64,000 nucleotides of DNA, taken from assembly GCA_963805495.1 (NCBI GenBank), contig CAWDUQ010000002.1:1054001-1118000 (forward strand), read 5' to 3'. The position numbers and the translations under genes were made by a program. Positions 43,370 through 51,978 of the stretch are shown here, in pieces. This stretch comes from DAHUXD01 sp963805495 (GTDB taxonomy: Bacteria; Acidobacteriota; Thermoanaerobaculia; UBA5066; Gp7-AA6). How positions within the stretch are numbered: position 1 is the first letter of the stretch; each line of letters begins with the position of its first letter. Under the pieces are notes generated by a model that worked only from the letters and a program-made list of their open reading frames with translations, searched no databases and had not been told where the DNA came from.

Positions 43370-44101
43370 TCAATTTACACGAAATCCGACCAGAAACTCG
43401 GCGTTGCCGCGCGCGCCGCGTATCGGGGAGGGCACCGCGCCCGTGACCGTCAGTCCGAGCTCGCGGCCGGCGGCCTCGATCTCGCCAACCACCCGTCGCC
43501 GGGTCTCCTCCGACGTCACGACGCCACCGCGCGGGACCTCGCCCCGCCCGGCTTCGAACTGGGGCTTCACGAGGACGACGACCGCGGCGCCCGGCGCGAG
43601 CCGCGAAACGATCGCCGGCAGGATGAGGCGAAGGGAGATGAACGAGACGTCCGCCACCGCGAGGTCCACGGGCTCCGGCACGTCGGTCGCCGAGAGGACC
43701 CGGGCATTGACCTTTTCCCGCACGACGACGCGCGGATCGGCGCGCAGCCGCGCATCGAGCTGGCCGTAGCCGACGTCGACGGCGTAGACCCGGGCCGCTC
43801 CGCGCTGGAGGAGGCAGTCCGTGAACCCGCCCGTCGAGGCTCCCACGTCGAGACAAATCCGGCCCGCCGGATCGAGTCCGAAGTGATCGAGAGCGTGCGC
43901 GAGCTTCACGCCCCCGCGCGAAACGTACGGATGCGGCGGGCCTGCCACCTCGACCGCGGCGTCCTCGGCCACGCCCACGCCCGCCTTTTCGGCCCGGCGT
44001 CCGCCCACGGAAACCAGGCCCGCAAGGATCATCGCCTGCGCCTTCTCCCGCGTCGGCGCCAGGCCCCGCGCCACGAGCAGGAGGTCGAGCCGGGTCTTCA
44101 A
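43370..44101 (-). CDS. tlyA: TlyA-type rRNA 2'-O-methyltransferase
   Basis: A 243-residue protein. An S4 RNA-binding domain (about residues 1-60, LDLLLVARGLAPTREKAQAMI and GGRRAEKAG) is followed by a SAM-dependent FtsJ-like methyltransferase with motif I LDVGASTGGFTDCLLQRGA, AVDVGYGQL, and the catalytic K-D-K-E-type set (DVSFISL, VKPQFE). TlyA enzymes methylate 2'-hydroxyls in 16S and/or 23S rRNA and confer capreomycin sensitivity in mycobacteria. The start is a TTG at 44101 whose last bases overlap the TGA of the alcohol dehydrogenase (TTGA); no other start keeps the S4 domain. It heads the tlyA-nadK-tamB-barrel run. Confidence 0.93.
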   Translation of the reverse strand: MKTRLDLLLVARGLAPTREKAQAMILAGLVSVGGRRAEKAGVGVAEDAAVEVAGPPHPYVSRGGVKLAHALDHFGLDPAGRICLDVGASTGGFTDCLLQRGAARVYAVDVGYGQLDARLRADPRVVVREKVNARVLSATDVPEPVDLAVADVSFISLRLILPAIVSRLAPGAAVVVLVKPQFEAGRGEVPRGGVVTSEETRRRVVGEIEAAGRELGLTVTGAVPSPIRGARGNAEFLVGFRVN

Positions 44102-45117
44102 AACGTGATCGCCACCTTCATCGCGCCCTCGAGCGCGCGGGCCCGGTCGAACGCTTCCACCGCGTTCTCGACCCGGAACCGATGCGAGACGAGGTCGTCG
44201 ACGCGGACCTCCCGGCGCGCGATGCGGTCGAGGGCTTCCGCGGTGTCGTCGGGGCCGCAGGAGTAGGAGGGGATCACCGAGACTTCGCGAAAGTAGAGGT
44301 CGAAGAGGCCGGCGGTCCAGGTCTCGCCCGGCGGGGCCATGGTGAAGAGGAGAAGCGTGCCGCCCGGCGCGACGGCGTCGAACGCCTCCTCGACGACGGA
44401 GCGCTTCCCCGGGCCGACGAAGACGACGTCGAAGCCCGCGGGCGCCAAGCGGCGGGCCCCCTCGCGGATGGACTCGCGGGAAACGTCGATCACGGCGTCG
44501 GCCCCGCTCCCCCCGGCCGCCGCGAGGCGCGAGGCCACGCGGTCGGCGCCGGCGATCGACGAAGCCCCGAGGGCGCGCCCGAGCCGGACGGCGAGCTGGC
44601 CCGCCGGGCCGAGCCCGACGCAAAGCAGGGACTGGCCCCGGCGAAACCGCGCGCGGCGGAGCGCCTTGACCACCGTCGCGAGCGGCTCCACGAAGCTCGC
44701 TTCCTCGTCCGAGACGCCGTCGGGGATCCGGGGCGTGTCGTGGGCGAGATTGCCCGCCGGAATCCGAACGAGCTCGGCCATGCCGCCCGGATCCAGGCGC
44801 GACGCGCGCCAGTCGGGGCAGTGGACGTAACGTCCGGCGGCACAGGCCGGGCAGGACAGGCAGGGTGCGTGGTGGTGCGGCGCCACGCGATCGCCGACGC
44901 GAAAATCGGTCACCCCTTCGCCGAGCGCGACGACCTCGCCCGCGACCTCGTGCCCCAGGATCGAGCCCGCCTTCCGGCGAACGTACCAGTCGAGCAGGTC
45001 CGAGCCGCAGATCCCTGAAACCCGGGTCCGGACGAGCGCCTCGCCCCGGCCGATCCGGGGCTCGGGGAGCTCGACGACCCCGACCGATCCGTCGGCCTCG
45101 ATGCGCACGGCTTTCAT
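44098..45117 (-). CDS. Zinc-dependent alcohol dehydrogenase, sorbitol-dehydrogenase-like
   Basis: A 339-residue medium-chain dehydrogenase. The catalytic zinc site uses C in SGICGSDLLDWY (about residue 37), H in LGHEVAGEVV (about 55) and E in VEPLATVV (about 144). Structural zinc cysteines are CLSCPACAAGRYVHC. A Rossmann fold (LLCVGLGPAGQLAVRLGRALGA) binds NAD(P). Closest by motif are threonine, sorbitol and galactitol dehydrogenases; the substrate is not predictable. ATG at 45117 has CATAAT 8 bases upstream, close to the leaderless pattern, and no ribosome site. It overlaps tlyA by four bases. Confidence 0.9.
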   Translation of the reverse strand: MKAVRIEADGSVGVVELPEPRIGRGEALVRTRVSGICGSDLLDWYVRRKAGSILGHEVAGEVVALGEGVTDFRVGDRVAPHHHAPCLSCPACAAGRYVHCPDWRASRLDPGGMAELVRIPAGNLAHDTPRIPDGVSDEEASFVEPLATVVKALRRARFRRGQSLLCVGLGPAGQLAVRLGRALGASSIAGADRVASRLAAAGGSGADAVIDVSRESIREGARRLAPAGFDVVFVGPGKRSVVEEAFDAVAPGGTLLLFTMAPPGETWTAGLFDLYFREVSVIPSYSCGPDDTAEALDRIARREVRVDDLVSHRFRVENAVEAFDRARALEGAMKVAITF

Positions 45118-45153
45118 CGGCTGGGATTATGAGTCAGGCGCGGGGCCCGACGG

Positions 45154-46419
45154 CTAGGCGTCGACCCGGGCAACCTCCGCGACGGCCCCCAGAAGCCGGT
45201 CGACTTCGTCCTCCGTCGTGTAGCAGGCGCAGCCCGCGCGCACGACACCGTCGGCGGCGTGGCCCAGGCGCTCGACGACCGTGAGGGCGTAGAAGTCGCC
45301 GCTCGAGAGATACAACCCGCGTCGCCCGAGGGCCTCGGCCACCTCGTCCGCGGGGCGGCCGGCGACCACGAAGGACAGGGTCGGCGTGCGCGGCGCCGAC
45401 GGCGTGGGACCGTACACCGTCACCCCCTCGATGCGCGAGAGTCCCGTCCACAGCTTCTCGAGAAGCTTCTGGCCGCGACGGTGGAGCTCCGGGAAAGTCG
45501 CCGCGAGCGCGTCGCGCCGCGACAGGCCCGGCGTTTCCGCGAGCGACGCCAGGAAGTCCACCGCGGCCGCCGCGCCCACGATCGCCTCGTGCGAAAGCGT
45601 GCCGGTCTCGAGGCGCTCGGGCGCCCAGTCGGGGGCGGGGACGAGGCGGGGGACGTCGAGGGCTTCGATCAGCGCGCGGCGCCCCCACAGCACGCCGAGA
45701 TGGGGACCGTAGAACTTGTACGGCGAGCACGCCAGGAAGTCGCAGCCGATCCTCCGGACGTCGATCAGGGCGTGCGGAGCGTAATGGACGGCGTCGACGA
45801 AGGAGAGCGCGCCGGCCGCCCGGGCGAGTCCGCAGATGCGCTCGACGTCGTTGATCGTCCCCAGCGCGTTCGACGCGGCGCCGATCGCGACGAGCCTGAC
45901 CCCCGGACGGATCGCGCTCTCGAGGTCGGCCGCGTCGAGCTGCCCGGTCTCCGGGCGCATCCGAACGGTGCGGATCGTCACGCCCCGGTCGTGCGCGAGG
46001 GCCTTCCAGGTGTCGACGTTGGCGTGGTGGTCGAGCTCGGTCACGACGATCTCGTCGCCCGGGCCCCACGCCCGGCCGAGCGCCCGGGAGAGGTGGAAGG
46101 TCAGGGTCGTCATGTTCTGGCCGAACGCCACCTCGGACGGATCGCCGTTGAAGAACTCGGCGAACGTCGTCCGCGCCGCGCCGAGCGCCGCGTCGGTCTC
46201 GACCGACGACGGAAAGCGCCAGTGCGTGTTGGCGTTGTGCTTGAAGAGGTAGTCGGCCATCGCCTTGACGACGCCGACCGGAACCTGCGTGCCGCCGGGG
46301 CCGTCGAAATAGGCGACGGGCCGGCCATCGTACTTGCGCTCGAGCGCCGGGAATCGGCCGCGGATCGTGGCCACGTCGGCGATCGTCGCGACCCGGCCGG
46401 CCAGCGTCGGCGTTTCCAT
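45154..46419 (-). CDS. Cysteine desulfurase-like class-V aminotransferase (VC1184 type)
   Basis: A 421-residue PLP enzyme resembling the TIGR01976 group. AYFDGPGGTQVPVGVVKAM opens the fold, TELDHHANVDTW and the aspartate in FVDAVHYAPH bind cofactor, and the PLP lysine is in CSPYKFYGPHLG. The ending GCACYTTEDEVDRLL resembles the conserved end of this group, in place of the longer mobile Cys loop of true SufS. Desulfurase activity is therefore not assured. METPTLAG at 46419 is chosen: TATCCT in a TG-extended form lies 10 bases before it. An upstream in-frame ATG would add 13 residues. The gene is divergent from the large fusion gene across 68 bases. Confidence 0.9.
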   Translation of the reverse strand: METPTLAGRVATIADVATIRGRFPALERKYDGRPVAYFDGPGGTQVPVGVVKAMADYLFKHNANTHWRFPSSVETDAALGAARTTFAEFFNGDPSEVAFGQNMTTLTFHLSRALGRAWGPGDEIVVTELDHHANVDTWKALAHDRGVTIRTVRMRPETGQLDAADLESAIRPGVRLVAIGAASNALGTINDVERICGLARAAGALSFVDAVHYAPHALIDVRRIGCDFLACSPYKFYGPHLGVLWGRRALIEALDVPRLVPAPDWAPERLETGTLSHEAIVGAAAAVDFLASLAETPGLSRRDALAATFPELHRRGQKLLEKLWTGLSRIEGVTVYGPTPSAPRTPTLSFVVAGRPADEVAEALGRRGLYLSSGDFYALTVVERLGHAADGVVRAGCACYTTEDEVDRLLGAVAEVARVDA

Positions 46420-46487
46420 GGCGGCTGCGAGGATATCAGCGGGCGCTTGAACGGCCATCCCGTTCTGCCATAGCGTGCGGCGACGCC

Positions 46488-49400
46488 ATGACACCGCCCG
46501 TCTCCGCTCACCCGAGACTCCGGGAGGAGGACGCGGTCCGCCTCGCGGCCGAGCTCTTCGGCTTTCCGGCGACCTCCGCCCGGGCGCTCCCGAGCGAGCG
46601 CGACCAGAACTTTCACCTCATCGGGGGCCGCGGCGAGTTCGTGCTCAAGATCGCGGGACCCGGCGAGAGCGACGCCGTCCTCGACCTCCAGAATCGCGCC
46701 CTTGCGTGGATCGCGGCCCGGGACCCCTCGCTCCCCGCGCCGCGGCTCGTCGCGGCGTCGGCCGACGGGCGCACGCGCCTTCTCACGTACCTGCCGGGCG
46801 CAATCCTGGCGGATGCCTCACCGCGCCACCCCGCGCTCCTCGAGCGGGCGGGCCACCTCGTCGGCCGGCTCGACGCCGCGCTCGCGGGTTTCGCGCATCC
46901 GGCGGCGGTGGCGCGCGACTTCGCCTGGAACCCGGAGCACGCGACGGACGTCATCGCGCGCCACGCCGGGGCGATCGCCGATCCGGCCCGGCGCGCGCTC
47001 GTCGACGAGTTCGTACGACTCTTCGAATCGACCGCCCGGCCGCGGCTGCCGGAGCTTCCCCGGAGCGTGATCCACAACGACGCCAACGACTTCAACCTGC
47101 TCGTCGGCCCCCCGACGGCCGGCGCGGCCGACCGCACGATCACGGGGATCCTCGATTTCGGCGACATGGTCGAGACCTGGACCGTCGGCGAGCTCGCGGT
47201 CGCCGTGGCCTACGCGGTGTTCGGTCAGGCCGACCCCCTGGCGGCCGCCGAATGCGTCGCCGCCGGCTATCAGGCGGCCCGGCCGCTCTCCGCGCCGGAG
47301 ATCGAGGTCCTCTGGACGCTCGCCGCGATCCGTCTCTGTACGAGCGTCTGCCTGTCGGCGCACCGTCGAACCACCGAGCCCGACAACGCCTACCTCCTCG
47401 TCAGCGAGACGCCGGCCTGGGAGGCCCTCTCACGAATGCGCGCCGTTCATCCCCGCTTCGCGCATTACGCGCTCCGGAACGCCTGCGGGCGGCCGCCCTG
47501 CCCCCGGACCCCCGGGATCGAGGCCTGGCTCGCGAAGCATCGGGGCGAGATGTCGCCTGTCGTCGCAACGGACCTCGCGAAGGCCGTCGTCTTCGACTTA
47601 TCGGTCGCGAGCCCGGATTTCCGGACGCCGGAGGAGACGCTTTCGACCGCCACGATGACGCCCCGCCTGTTCGCGCGCATGCGCGAGGCAGGCACGGACG
47701 TCGGAATCGGACGCTACGACGAGGCGCGCCTCGTCTACGGCGGCGACGCTTTCGCGGCCGCCGCGGGCGAGCACCCCGAGCGGCGCACGGTGCACATCGC
47801 CGTCGACATCTTCATGGAGTCAGGCTCCTCCGTCTTCGCGCCGCTTTCGGGACGGGTCCACGCCGTCCGGGACAACGCTGCGCGGTTCGACTACGGGCCG
47901 ACGGTGATCCTGGAGCACGCGCCGGAAGGAGCGCCTCCCTTCTACACGCTCTACGGCCACCTGACGCCCGACTCGATCCGGATGCTTTCGCGCGGGGCGG
48001 CCGTCGCGCGGGGGCAGCGCATCGGCGCCATTGGCGCGCCCCCCGGAAACGGCGACTGGCCGCCGCACGTCCACTTCCAGATCGTCACGGACATGCTCGA
48101 CCGCGACGGCGACTTCAACGGCGTCGGCGCCGCGAGCGAACGCGCCGTGTGGCTTTCGCTCTCCCCCGACCCCAACCTCATCCTGGGCCTCCCCGGGTCC
48201 CCGTTCCGGGCGCCGGCCGAGGACCCCGGCTCGATCCGCAAGGAGCGCCGGCGGCGGCTCGGCCCGTCGCTCTCGCTCGCCTACCGGGCACCGCTCGAGA
48301 TCGTGCGCGGCGCGGGGACCTTTCTCTACGACCAGACGGGCCGGGCATTTCTCGACATGGTCAACAACGTCGCCCACGTCGGCCATGCCCATCCGCGTGT
48401 CGTCGAGGCCGGGCAGCGGCAGATGACGGTCCTGAACACCAACACCCGCTACCTGCACCCGTCGATCGTGCGGTACGCGGAACGCCTTTGCGCCACCCTG
48501 CCGGAACCGCTGTCCGTCTGCTTCTTCGTCTGCTCGGGGAGCGAGGCCAACGAGCTCGCGCTGCGACTCGCCCGCGCCCGCACGGGCCGCCGCGGGGTCG
48601 TCGTCGTTGCCGGTGCGTACCACGGCAACACGCAGGCCCTCGTCGACGTGAGTCCGTACAAGTTCGACGGGCCGGGGGGCAGCGGGCGTCCGGCCCACGT
48701 GCGCGTCGTCCCCATGCCCGACGACTACCGCGGCCTCTATCGCCGGGACGACCCGGCGCGCGGCGACCGATTCGCGGCGCACGTGGCGCAGGCCGCGGCT
48801 GCGCTCGACGGCGAGGCCGGGGCCTTTCTCTGCGAGAGCCTGCTGTCCTGCGGGGGCCAGATCGAGCTTCCGCCCGGGTACCTCGCCGCCGCCTACCGGC
48901 ACGCGCGCGCGGCCGGCGCGGTCTGCATCGCCGACGAGGTCCAGGTCGGCTTCGGCCGCGTCGGCAGCCGCTTCTGGGGCTTCGAGACGCAGGCCGTCGT
49001 TCCGGACATCGTGACGATGGGCAAGCCGATCGGCAACGGCCATCCGCTCGCCGCCGTCGTCACCACTCCCGAGATCGCCGCCGCCTTCGCCAACGGGATG
49101 GAGTACTTCAACACGTTCGGCGGCAATCCCGTTTCCTGCGAGATCGGACAGGCGGTCCTCGACGTGATCCGCGACGAGCGCCTGCAGGAACGAGCGCTCC
49201 GGGTCGGCGGGATCCTGCGCTCGGGCCTCGAGCGGCTCGTCGAGCGCCACGCGGCCGTCGGCGACGCGCGGGGCCTGGGACTCTTTCTCGGCATCGAGCT
49301 CGTCGAAGATCGCGATGCCCGCACGCCGGCGGCCGCGAAGGCCGGCTACGTGGTCGAGCGCATGAAGGACCACGGCATCCTCCTGTCGACCGACGGGCCC

Positions 49401-49514
49401 GACCACAACGTGATCAAGATGAAGCCGCCGCTGTCCTTCGGCGAGGAGGACGCCGCCCGCGTCCTCGCGGCCTACGATCGGGTGCTCTCCGAAGACTTCG
49501 TGAGAATCGCGTGA
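46488..49514 (+). CDS. Three-domain fusion: phosphotransferase, M23 peptidase-like, class-III aminotransferase
   Basis: A 1008-residue protein. Residues about 15-330 are an APH/choline-kinase-like domain with the catalytic loop SVIHNDANDFNLLV and metal-binding LDFGDMV. After a linker, residues about 400-550 form an M23-like beta fold that keeps the zinc ligands H436 and D440 (HIAVD), GHL and HVH (H527, H529). Residues about 575-1005 are a class-III aminotransferase with SGSEANELALRLARA, ADEVQVGFGRVG and PLP lysine K846 in MGKPIGNGHP, nearest to the AGXT2/ETNPPL (phosphoethanolamine phospho-lyase) branch. No signal peptide, so the M23 part is probably not a cell-wall hydrolase. The GTGA overlap with the phosphatase gene links them. 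Role inferred: phosphorylation then lyase or transamination of an amino alcohol. Confidence 0.87.
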   Translation: MTPPVSAHPRLREEDAVRLAAELFGFPATSARALPSERDQNFHLIGGRGEFVLKIAGPGESDAVLDLQNRALAWIAARDPSLPAPRLVAASADGRTRLLTYLPGAILADASPRHPALLERAGHLVGRLDAALAGFAHPAAVARDFAWNPEHATDVIARHAGAIADPARRALVDEFVRLFESTARPRLPELPRSVIHNDANDFNLLVGPPTAGAADRTITGILDFGDMVETWTVGELAVAVAYAVFGQADPLAAAECVAAGYQAARPLSAPEIEVLWTLAAIRLCTSVCLSAHRRTTEPDNAYLLVSETPAWEALSRMRAVHPRFAHYALRNACGRPPCPRTPGIEAWLAKHRGEMSPVVATDLAKAVVFDLSVASPDFRTPEETLSTATMTPRLFARMREAGTDVGIGRYDEARLVYGGDAFAAAAGEHPERRTVHIAVDIFMESGSSVFAPLSGRVHAVRDNAARFDYGPTVILEHAPEGAPPFYTLYGHLTPDSIRMLSRGAAVARGQRIGAIGAPPGNGDWPPHVHFQIVTDMLDRDGDFNGVGAASERAVWLSLSPDPNLILGLPGSPFRAPAEDPGSIRKERRRRLGPSLSLAYRAPLEIVRGAGTFLYDQTGRAFLDMVNNVAHVGHAHPRVVEAGQRQMTVLNTNTRYLHPSIVRYAERLCATLPEPLSVCFFVCSGSEANELALRLARARTGRRGVVVVAGAYHGNTQALVDVSPYKFDGPGGSGRPAHVRVVPMPDDYRGLYRRDDPARGDRFAAHVAQAAAALDGEAGAFLCESLLSCGGQIELPPGYLAAAYRHARAAGAVCIADEVQVGFGRVGSRFWGFETQAVVPDIVTMGKPIGNGHPLAAVVTTPEIAAAFANGMEYFNTFGGNPVSCEIGQAVLDVIRDERLQERALRVGGILRSGLERLVERHAAVGDARGLGLFLGIELVEDRDARTPAAAKAGYVVERMKDHGILLSTDGPDHNVIKMKPPLSFGEEDAARVLAAYDRVLSEDFVRIA

Positions 49515-50635
49515 AGGCGAAGCGTTTCGGTCTCGCCGTGCTCGCCCTCGTCGCCGCGTGCGGCGCGGCCCTCGGGCAGCTCCGGACCGAGAATGTCGTC
49601 GTGATCGTCACGGACGGCCTGCGCTGGCAGGAGGTCTTTCGCGGCGCCGAACCCGCGCTTCTCTCCGAAAAGCCGGGCGGCGTCGAGGACGTCGCGGCGA
49701 CGAAAACCGCCTTCGGCCAGGCGACCCCGAAGGAGCGCCGGGAGGCTCTCCTTCCCTTCCTCTGGACCGTCGTGGCGAAGGAGGGACAGATCTACGGCAA
49801 CGTGGATCTCGGCTCCTCGGCGCAGGTCGTCAACGGGTTCAAGTTCTCCTATCCCGGCTACAACGAGATCATCACGGGCTCGGCCGACCCGCGGATCGAC
49901 TCGAACGACTACGGACCCAATCCCAACGTCTCGGTCTTCGAGTGGATGAACGGCCGGCCCGGCTTCGCCGGCCGCGTCGCCGTCGTCGCGGGCTGGGACG
50001 CCTTCCCCCGGATCTTCAACCGCGGACGCAGCCGGCTCCCGATGCGCGTCGGGTGGGAGCCCCCGGTGCCGAATCCCCGCACGCCCCGGCAGCAGCTCCT
50101 CGACACGATGTACGCCACCATCACGCGCGAGTTTTCGGACATGCCCTGGGACGCCCTCCTCCAGCAGACGCTCCTGGAATACGTCGGCTCGGAAAGGCCG
50201 CGCTTCCTCTTCGTCGGGTACGGCGAGACGGACGAGTGGGCCCACAACGGCCGCTACGACCTCGTGCTCCAGTCGGCGCGAGCGGTCGACGGGTTCATCC
50301 GGGAGCTCTGGACGACGATGCAGTCGAGCCCCATCTACCGCGGCAGGACGACCTTCATCGTCACGACCGACCACGGACGCGGAAGCGGCGACGAAAACTG
50401 GAAGAACCACGACTTCGACATCGCGGGCGCCGAGGACATGTGGATCGCCGTGATCGGCCCGGACACACCGGCCCTCGGGGAGCGCCGCAGCGCACCGCGC
50501 GTCACCCAGAGCCAGATCGCGGCGACCGCCGCGGCCCTGCTCGGCAAGGACTGGCTCGCCGTGAACCCGAAGGCAGGCACGCCGATCGCCGACGCGATCT
50601 CGGCGTCGACGCACCCGGTCGGCGCCCGGCCCTAG
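49511..50635 (+). CDS. Secreted alkaline-phosphatase-superfamily enzyme
   Basis: A 374-residue protein with an export signal (FGLAVLALVAACGAALGQ), possibly a lipoprotein because LVAAC fits a lipobox. Metal-site motifs are VIVTDGLRWQEVF (about residue 32), FSYPGYNEIITG, where the nucleophile should lie, GYGETDEWAHNGRYD and TTDHGRGSG, all as in alkaline phosphatase/phosphodiesterase relatives. Substrate unknown. The start is GTG at 49511, overlapping the stop of the fusion gene by four bases. Its stop TAG at 50633-50635 overlaps, on the other strand, the stop of the GHMP kinase gene (the four bases CTAG serve both). Confidence 0.88.
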   Translation: MKAKRFGLAVLALVAACGAALGQLRTENVVVIVTDGLRWQEVFRGAEPALLSEKPGGVEDVAATKTAFGQATPKERREALLPFLWTVVAKEGQIYGNVDLGSSAQVVNGFKFSYPGYNEIITGSADPRIDSNDYGPNPNVSVFEWMNGRPGFAGRVAVVAGWDAFPRIFNRGRSRLPMRVGWEPPVPNPRTPRQQLLDTMYATITREFSDMPWDALLQQTLLEYVGSERPRFLFVGYGETDEWAHNGRYDLVLQSARAVDGFIRELWTTMQSSPIYRGRTTFIVTTDHGRGSGDENWKNHDFDIAGAEDMWIAVIGPDTPALGERRSAPRVTQSQIAATAAALLGKDWLAVNPKAGTPIADAISASTHPVGARP

Positions 50636-51978
50636 AGCCGGACCACCGCGGGGCCCGGCTGCGTCGTGAAAAAGCGGGAACGCACGGTCGGGCTGGGAAA
50701 GGCGTCGGCGTACGCTTCGCCCCAGCGCTTGCGGAATCCGTCGGCGTCCTCGCTCCGGACGATCGCCCAGACGCTTCCGCCGAAGCCGCCGCCGAAGGCC
50801 GAAGCGGCGGCCGCCCCGAGGGCGCGGGCCGAGCGCTGCAGCGCCACCGTCTCGGGGACCTGGTTGTCGAGGCATTTCTCGGCGAGCTCCTGGGAGCGGT
50901 CGACGAGCTCTCCGATCGGGACCACGTCCTCGCGCGCGAGCCAGGCCGCCACACCCGGAATGAGCACGGTCGACTCCTCGAGGAACTGGTCGAAGCGGCC
51001 CGTCAGCTCCTCTCTCGCAAACCCCGCGACCGGGATGACACGGAGCAGATTGCGGATGCGCTCGGGGGCGTCGTAGACGGCCGTCGCGGCGGCGAAGAGA
51101 GTCGGGTCCTCGCGGCGGGCGGACCGATTCCAGAGCTCCAGGATGGCGGTCACGGCGAGGGAGAGCCGGTTGTACCGGTCCTTCACCGCGCCGGTCTTGT
51201 CGGAGGCCACGCCGCTCGACGCGACGACGAAGGACCAGCCGGGCGGCATCGGGATCGTTCGCTCGCGGCGAACAGGGCAGAACGCGTACTGCGCGAGCTC
51301 CCCGGGGCGGCTGCAGAGAATCGCGGTCTGGTCCTCGCTGCCTCCGAACGTCCCCACGCCGTGCTCGCCCGCGAGCGTCCCGAACCCGCGTCCGTTCTCG
51401 AGAGCGCCGAGGTAGCCACCGAGGTCCTCGGCCGACCGGATCTCCGCCGCGTATTCCGCGCGGGAGGGCAGTCCGTTGAACTCCGAGAGGGCGGTAAAGA
51501 GCGTCACGACGAGGGCACTCGAGCTCGAAAGGCCCGAGGCCCGGGGCAGGTCGCTCGCCAGGACGATGTCGGCGCCGCGCAACCGGCCCGGGAAATTTCG
51601 CGCCAGGCGCCCGGCCACTGTCTCGACGTAGACCCTCCAGCCGGTGGCGGCAGGGACGAGCGCGGGGTCGAGCGGGATTTCGACCTCGAGCCGGCGAGCC
51701 GCGTCGACGACTCGCAGGATGCCGTCGCTGCGCGCGGAGGCCGCCGCGCAGAAGCCGCGACCCACCGCGCACAGGAGGCTGCGCCCTCCGGCGTAGTCCG
51801 TGTGCTTTCCGAGAACCTCGATCCGGCCCGGGACGAACCAGCGCGCGGACGGTCCGGCCGGGTCGACCGCGGAACGAAATGCGGCATCCACCTGGTCGAA
51901 CAATTCGCGCTTGCGGCGCGCCTCGGCGGGCGTCAACCCGGCCGCGGCGAGCCGCTCGTCGGCCCCGAGCCCGGTCAC
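50632..51978 (-). CDS. GHMP-family sugar kinase, galactokinase-like
   Basis: A 448-residue kinase. The N-terminal signature reads GRIEVLGKHTDYAGGRSLLCA; galactokinases have GEHTDYNGG, so the sugar-contacting glutamate is lysine here. The ATP loop is LPRASGLSSSSALVV (GHMP motif 2), the putative catalytic aspartate is in GGSEDQTAIL, and the C-terminal GHMP motif is ASAFGGGFGGSVWA. It therefore should phosphorylate a sugar or sugar acid at C1, but perhaps not galactose. Start GTG at 51978 overlaps the TGA of the nucleotidyltransferase gene (GTGA), so kinase and nucleotidyltransferase are made together, a pairing that suggests synthesis of an activated sugar. It is the last gene of its run. Confidence 0.88.
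   Translation of the reverse strand: MTGLGADERLAAAGLTPAEARRKRELFDQVDAAFRSAVDPAGPSARWFVPGRIEVLGKHTDYAGGRSLLCAVGRGFCAAASARSDGILRVVDAARRLEVEIPLDPALVPAATGWRVYVETVAGRLARNFPGRLRGADIVLASDLPRASGLSSSSALVVTLFTALSEFNGLPSRAEYAAEIRSAEDLGGYLGALENGRGFGTLAGEHGVGTFGGSEDQTAILCSRPGELAQYAFCPVRRERTIPMPPGWSFVVASSGVASDKTGAVKDRYNRLSLAVTAILELWNRSARREDPTLFAAATAVYDAPERIRNLLRVIPVAGFAREELTGRFDQFLEESTVLIPGVAAWLAREDVVPIGELVDRSQELAEKCLDNQVPETVALQRSARALGAAAASAFGGGFGGSVWAIVRSEDADGFRKRWGEAYADAFPSPTVRSRFFTTQPGPAVVRL

Noticed and set aside
38502..43769. A 1755-codon open frame on the plus strand
   Set aside because: It lies opposite tamB, nadK and part of tlyA, all with recognisable motifs. Its product has no domain and reflects third-position GC bias.
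45154..46419. True SufS/IscS cysteine desulfurase
   Set aside because: The sequence fits the desulfurase-like VC1184 group and no suf or isc genes are adjacent.
46488..49514. Three separate genes joined by assembly
   Set aside because: The frame is open without a break, the linkers lack start signals, and I recall similar three-domain proteins in other bacteria.
46475..50635. A 1386-codon reading through both the fusion and phosphatase genes
   Set aside because: Its first 1000 codons are a shadow of the fusion in another frame; only the last 374 codons (from GTG 49511) are real.
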